Shown in pieces: positions 1 to 12,300 of a stretch of 64,000 nt of DNA. Positions within the stretch are counted from its first letter, which is position 1. Each line of letters begins with the position of its first letter. Position numbers and translations under genes: made by a program. The notes under the pieces are model-generated. The model saw only the letters and a program-made list of their open reading frames with translations. It searched no databases and was not told where the DNA came from. Origin of the DNA: Mytilisepta virgata (Eukaryota > Mollusca > Bivalvia > Mytilida > Mytilidae); contig CM051518.1 of the NCBI GenBank assembly GCA_028015205.1, positions 31,958,001 through 32,022,000 of the forward strand, in the 5' to 3' direction.

Positions 1-244
1 TCAAGGTAGTTTTTCATGAAGTACTGAGAGATAGCATCTACCCAATCTTTAGGGACTTCCAAGTCAACAATATACAAATGTAATTCTATTTACTAAATAC
101 TTACATAATTGGCGGGACATGTTGTATCCATTGGACACATATATACTTGCTTCAATTGTAGTCATTTTATATCAACAAGATAACATAAATGAGAAAATTT
201 TAATTGCATCTGTATTTACTGAAATCAATCTGTTTTTTGTCTAG
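1..244. other. Intron before exon A; no feature seen
   Basis: AT-rich sequence with no open frame resembling the missing N-terminal F-box. It is taken as intron because exon A starts with a good acceptor. Confidence 0.5.
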
Positions 245-311
245 GTATGCAGAAGATGGAGATACTTATGTGATACAGATGACCTGTGGATGGTAAAATG
301 TCATGAACTTG
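245..311 (+). CDS. Exon A: C-terminal half of the F-box
   Basis: Begins after ttttgtctag and ends before gtatgt, phase 0 in and phase 1 out, 67 nt. It reads VCRRWRYLCDTDDLWMVKCH and then EL. This is the classic end of an F-box: V-C-[KR]-x-W, then D-x-x-L-W. The N-terminal F-box helix (usually with an LP motif) must be in an exon before the window. I see no candidate for it in 1-244. Confidence 0.8.
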
Positions 312-3300
312 GTATGTTTGATTTGTTCACCTTTAATACTCACTTTTCAGTATTGGAGATAAACCATCAAGTTCACTAGTGAAACAATATAGCAAGAAAT
401 ATTAATTGTATTTAACTCCATTTGTTCAACATAAATAACATTTAATTTATTGCCTTAGAATGTTGACCGATTTGCATTCAAGTTGTTAAACTGCAATGAC
501 AAATTGTTGAAAATTGTTGTGAAAGGGCAAAAGAAGTCCTTTACACACAGTAAAATTTAAAATTAGATAGAAGCCTTAAAACACAGTATATATGTAAATA
601 CAAATTTTACGATTAACATGTATCTACAAATATAACGATTCTCTCTTTTGCAAAGCAGTATCAAGGCACTATGCATATTTTTATTTAACTATTTTTCAAA
701 TTGACCTTAACAATTTTTTAATGACATGCAAAAAGTTTTATTTTTTATCAAAATAAAATATGTCACCTCTTATACTATATCAAAATAGATACATACAGTA
801 TGTTTATTTTTAAGGTATAAAGGAAGGAATAGACAATATGGATGACATTGTTCTGAAATCTAACAAATATAAAATGGGTATTGATTGGAAACTGGCTTAC
901 ATGGAACTACAAAGGATAACACATATGATGAAATGGGATGCTAAACAAAGAGGTAACTATATCATTATTTATCTGCTAAATGGCTTTTTTTATTCTATTA
1001 TCATGCCTGCGTGTTTCATTTAAAAAGTTCTCAAAACCTCTTGTAAGTTTAACTTTTTTAAATGTTGATCTGTATTTTCAATTATTTCTTGATTCTTTAT
1101 AAATTTGGTATTTTCCCTTCTGTCTAAGGTCAGTAATCAGTAGTAACACAGTGTGAAAAGAAGTTAGATGGAGATGGTTCTGACATCTAGCAGTTTTAAA
1201 TATCAAAACATGGATTGATGTTTCTATATATTGGAAATTTTTTAATAGCTTAGGTTGGAAATGAACCTTTGGGACAGGATATACAATTTTGAGTCTAAGA
1301 CAATTCAATTTGCAATTATTTTCTGTCAAATATTTGATGAAATGCATATTTTGTAATATGTTATTACTAAAAAGTACAAAATGATACACTTAATATTTTC
1401 TTAATAATTCCAGTTTTTGTCTCGCCTGTGATGAGTGTTGCAAAAGCGAGATATAGGTATTACTTTTCAGCGGCATAAACTTTTGTTAACCTTTTTAAAG
1501 CCTTAATTACTTTGCATACATGTACATAATACCTACACATCAGATCTTTCGTCCATAGATGCATTATGATATGAACTTTGCAGCAGTATACTTGTGTTAT
1601 GACTTCGACCTTGTTTTTATGGTTCATTGACTTCATAAACATTAGTAAAATCTGCATCCAAGTTTTGTGATTAATCAGCAGCTAATACCTAGACCCATCA
1701 TAGTTGGTCTTCAGATAGTTCTTGCTGGGTACATGGCAGTCTGACACATATCTTTAGGCCTTGACCTCTATTTCATACTTGAGTGACTTGCTTCACATTT
1801 CATAATTAAGTCCATTTCTCAGGAACTGTAATACCTAGACTCACCATATTTGGTCTATAGATAGTTGTTGTGTCCATGCCAGTCTGACTCTTTTCATCTG
1901 ACCTTGAACTGACTGCATGCTTAGATTACTTGCATTACATGTTTGCTATTAAGTCCATTTCTCAGCATTTGAAGTACAAATCCCTTCCATATTTGGTCTA
2001 TTGGTAATTCTTGTTTGGTACATGCCAGTCTGACGTGTGTTGACCAATCTTGACTTCAATATCATGATTGACTGACTTGTGTTGTATTATCGAGATTATC
2101 TTTGGGAACACCTGATGTGTTTCAAACTGCGTCTTGGGAAAAGGAGGATATGTCTTTCTTCTTTTTCTACAAACAGCTTTTGCGACTCTTTGCAGATCAT
2201 TTGGTTGTAGCTTCTCCTCGTGCTGATCTTGTAATGCACGTAGAATAATGTTTTTTGGTTATAGTCATTAATCTTCTCACTCTTGACGATATTTCTGCTG
2301 ACTATATGTTGTATGTAGCAAAATAATAAAGTTACATGTAAGAAATTTCCTGTAAAATGTCCTTAGAATATTTACAGGTAACAAATTTTTCTTCCACTAA
2401 AATGTCCATGCATACATTCAGAAAATCTACTAAAATGTCCTGCATCCTATATTTGTTAGGTACATGCCAGACTGACACCTGTCACTCAATTTCAACCTTG
2501 ACCTGCTTGAATGACTTGCATCATATATTCACAAATATGTCAATTTCTCAGGAAATGTACACAGTTTTAGGCTTGAGTAACTTGCATAAGCTGTTTCAGA
2601 CAAGCTTCACATGACATAACTATTCCTTTTCATGCATTTCCTTATGAGTTTAATGTCAGGTATCAGATAATTAATTCTGTGTCCATGTGTATATTGAGAC
2701 GAGACATTTAGTGTGGACACTATTGTTGAACAGATTTACTTATAAAATCTTAAGATTTAGATGATATTTCTGAGTATTTATCGAACAATAAAATGTTTGT
2801 TTTGAAACTGATTTTTTTTTAGTAAAAAGGAAATTTATTTTATGTTTAAAAAAAGAAACTTATATTCCAATACCGTGGCAACAATTCTTGCCAGTGTTGG
2901 TGACCATACCAAAAACAGTTAAAGGAACAGGTAATATAAGATGCATGTCAGAAAATGGCTGATTATTAATATTAATAAAAGAAGAATATATAAGATGCAT
3001 GTTAGAAAATGGCTGATTAATAATATTAATAAAAGATATATGAATAAGAAAGAGTGTAAGCATCTAAATATTATGCTTTGCATGTAAATCTATTGAAGAA
3101 TTTTTTTTTAGTCTTAGGTCAGGTACAAATTGTTAATTCTGAATGTTTGGGTGAATGTTTTTCATGATAATAAGTAAATTAATGAAATTATTCTGAAGTT
3201 TGCAGTAAGTCTTTTTGCTTCTTTTATGATACACATGCATGGATTCTTCTTAATTTTAAAAACTTAAAAATTGCCATACTGCAGTGCTTGATATTAAAGA

Positions 3301-6300
3301 TTTGTAGGTAGTGTAGGGTTGAAAAGTGACTGTTCATTTCTTAGAGGTCATTCAGTGGTGACCAGTTTTTCATCTTTATTTTGATTTAAATGTATATATT
3401 TTTACAATATCAAATTTACCTTTAATAAAATTGAATTCATCACTTTTGGTAGGCTACAATTTAAAAAAAAAGTCACAGTTTTTCTGAAAAGACTAATGTT
3501 GATTAAGTAAGTTTAGTCCAGGAAAAAACTATTCAATCCATTATTTTCTTATATAGAGTTGATATTGATGAATATTGAAAAATACATCTTATTTGCTGTT
3601 TTTAGCTCATCTGGCCTAAAAGGCCATGTGAGCTATTCTCATCACTTTATGTCCGTTGTCATCGTCGTTGTTGTAAACTTTTCACATTTTTATCAACTTC
3701 TGAAACCATTGAACCAATTTAAACCAAACTTAAGTTGAATGGTCTTTGGATGGTCCCCTTTAATTGTGTTTGGTTTTCAGGGGCGCCATCCAATATGGCT
3801 GCCATGGTGGAATAGTCCTTGGGTGGTCCCTTTCCAAACTTATGTCCGGCATCCCCGACTTCAAACCGACATTGGCTGCTGTTACTAAAAATAGAAAAAG
3901 GGGGGATGAATTTCAAAAATCTTCTTCTATGAAACTACAAGGTTAGTTGCAACCAAACTTGGCAGTAATGGTCCTTAGGAGGTTCTCTTTCAGAAGGATG
4001 TCCGATGACATGACTGTTAACCAAGATGGCAACCACAGCCAAACTTAGTTAAACATAGGGCCCTATGGGAAAATTCATTGAAAAATCTTCTTGTCTGAAA
4101 CCACTTTACCAATTGGAACCAGACTTTGCAGCAATGGTCCTTATATGGTCCTCTTCAGAATTGTGTCTGTCAACAAAGATGGCTGCCACAACTGAACTTA
4201 GTTTAACATAAGGCCCCATGGGAAAATTCATTGAAAAATTTTCTTGTCTGAAACCACTTGACTAATTGGAACCAGACTTTGTAGCAATGGTCCTTAGGAG
4301 GTCCTCTTTCAGAATTGTCTGATTTTGTGGACTGTGAACCAAAATGGCTGACACAGCCAAACTTAGTTTAACATAGGATCCTATGGGAAATTCATTCAAA
4401 AATCCTCTGGTCTGAAACCACTAAGCCAATTAGAACAAGACTTGGTAGCAATGGTCCTTAGATGGTTCTCTTTTAGAAATGTGTCCATTGACCTAGACTG
4501 TCAACCATCTTGGCTGCCACAGCCGACCTTAGTTTAACATAGAACCCTATAGAAAAACCAGCCAAATATTTAGTCCTTCTTGAGATGAAAAGTTCAATGC
4601 AGCTGAGTGATACAGGCTCTTTAGAGCCTCTAGTTTTCCTGTTGTGAAATATACCACATTTACCTACAAATGTAGTGCTGGGACTTGACCAAATTTAAAA
4701 TAAATAAATCATTTTGATGCAACAGTATATATTTATTTAAATTTTGAAATAATTAAAAGCACATAACAAAAAGTCAGATAATGACAAGAAATAAATTTTG
4801 GGATTTGTTTAGTGGTGCAACCTTAACAAAAGCAATATTATAAATTATATGCATGTGTAATGATTAAATTTCTATGTCAGATTCCAAGTTTTTAAGAGAA
4901 GTGATGTTCTATGGTATGAAATAGTTTATTGTATATCACACTTTTTTCATATATCCATATATGATATTTGTCACTGTATTATATTTTATAGATGTGTATA
5001 GCTGTGTAATAAATATAGGAATGTAGGTTTATTAAATGACTTTTGTTAATTTTTCCTTAAAATGATCTTTTGTTTTATATAGTTATATAATTGCATCACT
5101 AGTGTTGAATGTAATGGTGAATGATGCACTGTATGAATACAGTTGAATTTCACTTTCTAAAACTGTTTTATTTCATAATTCCTGACATCTTGGATTAATT
5201 TGTTGGTCCTGCGACAGTTCTTTGTACTATATTTACCCTTGATAATTCAGAATTCTTGATATTTTGGATTGATTTGTTGGTCCCGCGACAGTACTTGTAC
5301 TAAATTTAACCCTGAGAATTCAATGATTCCTGATATTTTGGATTAATTTGTTGATCCCGTAACAGTACTTTGTACTATATGTACCCCCTGATATCTCAGA
5401 ATTGCTGATATTTTGGATTCATTAGTCGCCTTTCATTACTTGATACTATATTTACTACTACTCAAAATTCCTGTTATCTGGGACTATTTGTGACAGTCCT
5501 TACAACTTGTGATAACAATAATTATCTGTATATAAGATATAGATTATAACATGGCATTTTTCATATTAGATACCCCTGATAACACAAAATTCTGCTACCT
5601 GAGACTATTTTTGATGGTCCATACAAGGTATCAACTTTATATTAAATATGGACTATAGCATGTCATTTTTCATATCAGATCCTTTATCAGCTTTAGGTCA
5701 TAATATCACCCAGACAGCTGACAGTCTCAAGGGCAGATTTATGACAGAAGTCGGAAATGAATTTAATATGAATATGTCATATTATAATCTTTTTCATCTC
5801 AAACATTTTGTATATCTGTTCTGGAAATAGGAGTGCAACATTACAAAGAGGAATGTGATTATAACGGAAGCATGCTATAATTCTTCAGATCGTCCCTCCA
5901 TGGTCATTTTGTGATGTTATTCACACAAGATAACTAAAGTCATACTAAATTTGTTTTACACATTACTAATGTCTTTTATTCATGATATTATATAAAATTC
6001 ATATAATTGTTTATGTTCTAGAGCTTGTGATTGTTGAGCAATTTCTAAAAAATTCCTTTATTTCCATTTCGTATGTTATATACATGTAGTATATTTTATA
6101 GAGCAGTAGTGAAGTATACATTTTATGGACGTGTATTTTTTAGCTCACCTGACCCAGAGGGTTAATTGAGCTATTCTCATCACTTGGCATCCGTCATCCG
6201 TCATCGTCTGTCGTCTGTCATCGTCTGTCATCTGTAGTTAACTTTTACAAAAATCTTTTCCTCTGAAACTACTGGGCCTAATGGAACCAAACTTGGTCAC

Positions 6301-9300
6301 AAGTATCATTAGGGTATCTAGTTTAAAAAATATGTCCAATGACCCCACCTGCCAACCAACTTGGCCAACATGGCTAAAAATAGAACATAAGGGGTAAACT
6401 GCAGTTTTTGTCTTGTATCTCAAAAACAAAAGCATTTAGAGCAAAACTGACAAATTGATCAACCCTTAGTTGGGTTATTGCCCCTGAATTGTTAATTTTA
6501 AGGAAATTTTGCAGTTTTAGGTTATTATCTTGAATATTATTATTGATAAAGACAAACTGTAAACAGCAAAAACGTTGAACAAAGTAAGATCTACAAATAA
6601 GTCAAAATGACCAAAATCATTGATTGACCCAGCATCCCCGACTTCCAATCGACATGGCTGCTGTTACTAAAATAGAAAAAAGGGAGGATGAATTTAAAAA
6701 ATCTTCTATGAAACTGCAAGGCCAATTGGAACCAAACATGGCAGTAATGGTCATTAGGAGGTTCTCTTTCAAAAGTATGTCCGATGACCCGGACTGTTAA
6801 CCAAGATGGCCACCACAGCCGAACTTAATTTAACATAGGACCCTATCGGAAAATTCATTGAAAATCTTCTTGTATGAAACCACTTGACATATTGGAACCA
6901 GACTTGGCAGCAATGGTCCATTTGAGATCCTCTTTCATAAATTAATCCAATTTCATGGACTATGAACCCAGATGGCCGCCACAGCCGAACTTAGTTTAGC
7001 ATAGGACCCTATGGAAAATTCACTCAAAAATCTTCTCGTCTGAAACTACTGAGACAATTGGCACTAAACTTGGCAGCATTGGTCCTTAGATGGTCCTCTT
7101 CCAGAATTGTGTGTGATCACACGGATTGTCAACCAAGATGGAAGCCACGGCCGAACTTAGTTAAATATTGGACCCTATGGGAAAATTCATTTAAAAATCT
7201 TCTTGTCTGAAACCACGTAGCCAGTTGGAACAAAAGTTAGCAGTAATGGTCCTTAGATGGTTCACTTTTAGAAATGTTTCCATTGACCTGAACTGTCAAC
7301 CAAGATGACTGCCATAGTTGAACTTAGTTTAACATAGAACCCTATAGAAAAATAAACTGTTATCACAGAGATATGTCTCGCCTTTTTGTAATTTTGATTA
7401 TGCAAATGTTGAAATCATAATAGCAATACCTTAACATCTTACACAAGTTATTCAAATATTCAAAGTCAATGAACCATGACTGAGTTACATGGTTAAACAA
7501 TCTCCATTTAAATGAGATGTGTGAATGCTAATACAACTGGATACCAAATACCATTGACTTATTATAAGTCGTTCCAAAACCTAAATACAAAAATTTTGTG
7601 GGAAAAATTTGGTTGATTATATAGGGAATCACTGATGCGTGACTGGAGTGGGGCCAGTCAGTGCCCCCCCCCTCCCCCCCTCTTACAAAAAGTTCTGGAT
7701 CCACCACTGATAGCAATACTTTAACATGTAAGTTATGCAAATATTCAGTCAATGAATATGCACGAATTAGCATACCTATGTGTAGCTTTTCAACCCAACC
7801 TCATCATGGCGAGACAAAAATCTTTTTGCTTGGCTTTGTGTCCAATAAAATATAATTTTGTTTGTTTACTTATAGTTACTTATAGTTGATTTCCAGTACA
7901 GGATCCCTCAAGGTTCCTCTTCACCAGACTCATAATATATGTAAAGTAAGCAAACCATTCAAAGTCAATAGACCATGACTGAGGGGGTGGAGCCAAATAA
8001 TCTCCATGGCAATGAGATGTGGCAATGATAATACATCTGCATACCAATTATCATTGACCTACCACTAGTGGATCCCCATAAACTGACCTAATCACAAACT
8101 AATACATGTAAAGTAAGCAAACGATTCAAAGTCAATAGACCATGACTGAGGGGGTGGAGCCAAATAATCTCCATGGCAATGAGATGTAGCAATGGTAATA
8201 ACATCTGCATACCTATTATCATTGACCTACCACTAGTGGATCCCCATAAACTGACCTAATCACAAACTAATACAAGTAAAGTAAGCAAACTATTCAAAGT
8301 CAATAGACCATGACTGAGGGGGTGGAGCCAAATAATCTCCATGGCAATGAGATGTAGCAATGGTAATAACATCTGCATACCTATTATCATTGACCTACCA
8401 CTAGTGGATCCCCATAAACTGACCTAATCACAAACTAATACATGTAAAGTAAGCAAACCATTCAAAGTCAATAGACCATGACTGAGGGGGCGGAGCCAAA
8501 TAATCTCCATGGCAATGAGATGTGGCAATGGTAATACATCTGCATACCAATTATCATTGACCTACCACTAGTGGATCCCCATAAAACAGAGCTAATCACA
8601 AACTAATACATTGTTGACGCCATCGCCGCCGCCGCCGCCGCCGCCGACGCCGGAAACAGCATACCTATGTCTCGCCTTTTGACTCCGTCAAGGCGAGACA
8701 ACCAGCCAAATTGACTGCAACACTTTAATTTTTAGTCCTGCTCAAGATGAAAAGTTAAATCCAGGTGAGCCATACCAGCTCTTGAGAGCCTCTAGTTTGT
8801 TTTTTGTTTATTTTATTTTTATTTTTGTTTTGTTTTTTGGTTTATAAAATGATAAATCATGTAAGTTTAGTAAATATGCATACTCTAGGACAGTGTATCA
8901 CACATTGGATTTGAAAAAAAATAAGCAACAAATTTATCTATGATCTCAGTACATTATTTATAATTTTTCATGATGATCCACTCTTGGATAAAGATATATC
9001 CATGGTCTTTGGTCATACTTTCATATAAAAAAATAGCATTGAAAGTTCATCCTATTTTTTCTGTTAAAACAAAGATGCTTTTTATGCTAACTGTAGCAAT
9101 AGAGTACTTAATATTTGTTTTAGATGCCAAGATTTACAGTAATAAACTAAAACATTGAAGATTTTCTAGTACCATTAATTTTTCCCACACCATGATTATC
9201 TTAATTTAATTGATATATTTGCTTATAGAACTGAGAGCTGCTGAAGAAGCAGAAAGGTTGAGAAGACAGAAAGAAGAAGAAGGTATAAAGTATTTATATA

Positions 9301-12300
9301 TAAACTCCTGTAGAAGCTTTATCTGTTAGAAAGTCTTTAGTATAATTCAAGGTACATTCTATGTTTCTGTTAAAAAGTCTTTAGTATAATTCAAGGTACA
9401 TTCTATGTTATGACCTTGTACTATTAAACTATTATATTTACATTCTTCGTTTATAGATTACCTTCCTGCCTAACCAGTTACCTTTTCTTTTTTTCAATAT
9501 TTTGTTGGAATAAGATCAAAACTGTCCTCAACTTACAGTATTAATTCCCTAAATTTTAACAAGTTCAAAAAATATAAAAAAAATAAATATCTCCAAGAAG
9601 AGATTTTTGGCTGTTATAAAGGAAATAAAGAATTCAATATTTTGTATTAGAGTTGCTGAAAAAATTAGCTTTATTAAGAAAAACAAGCATGGCAAGTAAG
9701 TATCTGTGTTTGTAAGCATGGATTTGTTTGGTGTATGGGTTCATAATCTCATAACTAATTATATTTTCATTTATTACTCAAAAATGAAAGAACAAATAAA
9801 TTTTCTCAAAAATGAATTAGTTTTTCTACCTTTTTCAAAGACATATGTAATAGTTTTTGGTATTTTTTGTTGATAATTTTAATATCCTAAAGTTTTCTAA
9901 AATAAATGTATCGTTTTTGCGAGATTATATACTTACAAGAACCAACAATAAGTTATGAAATTTAAAGTTAATTTGTATAATAATGTATATTTGTTTCTAC
10001 GAAACACTTATTCCATTAAACAAATTTAAATGCTGTAAAATTGCTAATAGCTGTAACAGTTACCACAGCCTGTGGTTGGTGTTGGACTATAAATCGAAGT
10101 AGTTTATTACATTTCAACACTGACATCAGTTGTATCTCTGTTTACACCAACTTCCTTCATCAATTAATACTGGATAACATAATAAAGCCAATTGTGTTAA
10201 TTGACATGACAAGCTAACAAATAAAACCAGAGGTTGGTGGTCTTTCTACAATACATATATACATATTAAATCTTCTGCTTATATAATTGTCTTTTCTCTT
10301 CTAGCAATGCTATACATCCTAACCATTCCTGATTCATTCTCTAACAAGCACTCTGTAAGCATGATTTTTTGTATTTTGTTAGCTAGAGAATTGATGTGTT
10401 TGTAGAGTTTTATAGATACATATATGTCATAATGTTGATTCTTGTTATTGTTTTCTTAGTTTTTTAAGAAAACCTTGCATCCATGTGGTCATTCAAAAGT
10501 GATAAGAATTGTAAATAATTTGAGAAATTTTATGGGTGAAATTTCACAATTTTATGAATAGATAAGACAATTTTGAGATGAAAAAGGATGAGTCTTAATT
10601 AAAAATATTGGGACATCACATGTATGCTGTTGTAATTGCTATTAAAGATTGTTATGAGATTTATATAGTTTGAATTGGTTTATATTATTGTCTCGCCTAC
10701 AACGAAAAGTTGCAAAGGCAAGATATAGCTATTAGTTTCCGGCCACAGTGGCAAAGCTTAAACTTTTCTAAAATTTTAATAACTAACACACATAATATCT
10801 ACAATTAAGATTTTTGGTCCATAGATACCTTATTGTATAAAGTGTTTCACAGTATACTTGTCTTGTGACCCTGACCTTGTTTTCATGGTTCACTGACTTC
10901 ATAAACATAAATGTAAAATCTGCATCCAAATTGTATGAAATCACTTGGCAGCAATGGTCCTTAGTTGGACCCTTTTAAGAAATATTACCAACAACCAAGA
11001 TGGCTGCCCCAAACCAAGCTTAGTTTAAATTAAGATTCATTTAGATATACTCTTGTCTGGAACCACAGGGCCAGTAGTAACCAAACTGGTAGCAATTTTA
11101 TTTAGGTGATCATCTTTCAGAACTGTGTCTGGTAACTTGAAATGCTAACCAAGATGGCCACTGCAGCAGATTTTCTTTTCTCATAGGATCATATCTGGAA
11201 ATTCACTATAAAACCATTTTGTTTGAAACCACAGTGGCAATTGGAACTTGGCAGTTATGGTCCTAAGTTGGTCTTCTTTCAATATGGTTTGATAAACTAG
11301 ACTGCAAACCAAGATCCTTTTTCATAATTGTTTCTGATGACTCTGACTACCTACCAAGATGGATCCCACACCCAAACTTACTTAAACACAGGACTCGTGT
11401 AGACTATTAATTCTCTTAAAAATCTACCTGAAATTACAGAGCAAAGGGGAACCAAACTTGGGAGAAATGATACGTATCCTATGACCAAGACTGTCAACTA
11501 AGATGGCCTTACATAGGACAGGATGGAAAAATTCACTGTTAAATGAAGTCTTCTGTGAAACTTGATCCAGTTTAAACAAATTTTGGCAGCAATATAGATG
11601 ATCCAATAACAAAAAAATGCATCTTGATCCCAGTCACGGACCATTTAGCCTTTCAATAACAAAATGTACTGGAATTCATGTGAGCGATTCAGACTATGGG
11701 GAACCTCAAGTTAGTAATACAAAAAAATCTATTAGAATAATTAATCCATTATTATGAAATACATCTTTTCCCCATGTCTTGTAATAAGTTGTTTACCTTA
11801 TATCCTGTTATTTTCAGATTCAGACTTTACATTTCAATTTTCCTAATACCATTTATAATCTGTTGTAAGATTTGGAGGAATTGAAAAATAATAAGCTTGC
11901 ATAATTAACGGTAATCAAAACTTTGGAATAATAAATGCACACACTATGTGCCTATATTTTGGTGAGTCATGCACACATTATTATAATAGTAATTCATGGT
12001 AGGAATACTCGAGTGACAAAAGTTGGAATAGACTGGTAAGCATGAGATGACTTGATCAGGTGTAGCATGATCTAATAGACACCATGCGTTTTTATCTGAA
12101 TCTGGCATTATAATGCAAGACTTCAATTGAAACTGAAAGTTATTTGAAAATGGTCTGTCACCTGTATTCACTTAGTCTGAACTACTCATACAGTATAATT
12201 TTTGACCATTTGGAGTGTTTATATACAGCACTTGGACAAAAGTATTGGGAAATTCTGAATTCTCTTACAACTTTCTATGAAAATTTCAAAAATGACTTCA

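Larger units (their letters stand above)
7353..8700 (-). mobile_element. F2-family repeat inserted in F1 copy B
   Basis: Reversed relative to its host. Its 5' end (at 8700) reads ttgtctcgccttgacggag, then the hairpin partner ggcgagacataggtatg, then a GCC/GGC triplet run. Its 3' end (near 7353) reads ggcgagacatatctctgtg. Internally it has four units of 168 bp. No target duplication is present; the paralogous empty site shows insertion between two T residues. A separate short repeat appears to be inserted at about 7570-7705, next to diverged copies of the array unit. Confidence 0.8.
6142..8795 (+). mobile_element. F1-family repeat, copy B, interrupted by an F2 copy
   Basis: Starts AGCTCACCTGACCC and ends ccaggtgagccataccagctcttgagagcctCTAG. 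The internal units read like those of copy A. At 7352 the F1 sequence stops in ctatagaaaaa and resumes at 8701 with accagccaaattgac, exactly where copies A (4554) and D (48669) read straight through. The 1348 bp between is an inserted F2 element. Confidence 0.85.

Noticed and set aside
10305..10354. A 50 nt segment with exon-like borders (cttctag before, gtaagc after) between exons D and E
   Set aside because: Its length is not a multiple of three. Inserting it changes the phase so that exon E would hit a stop after seven codons. It could be a cryptic or poison exon, but it is not part of the main frame.
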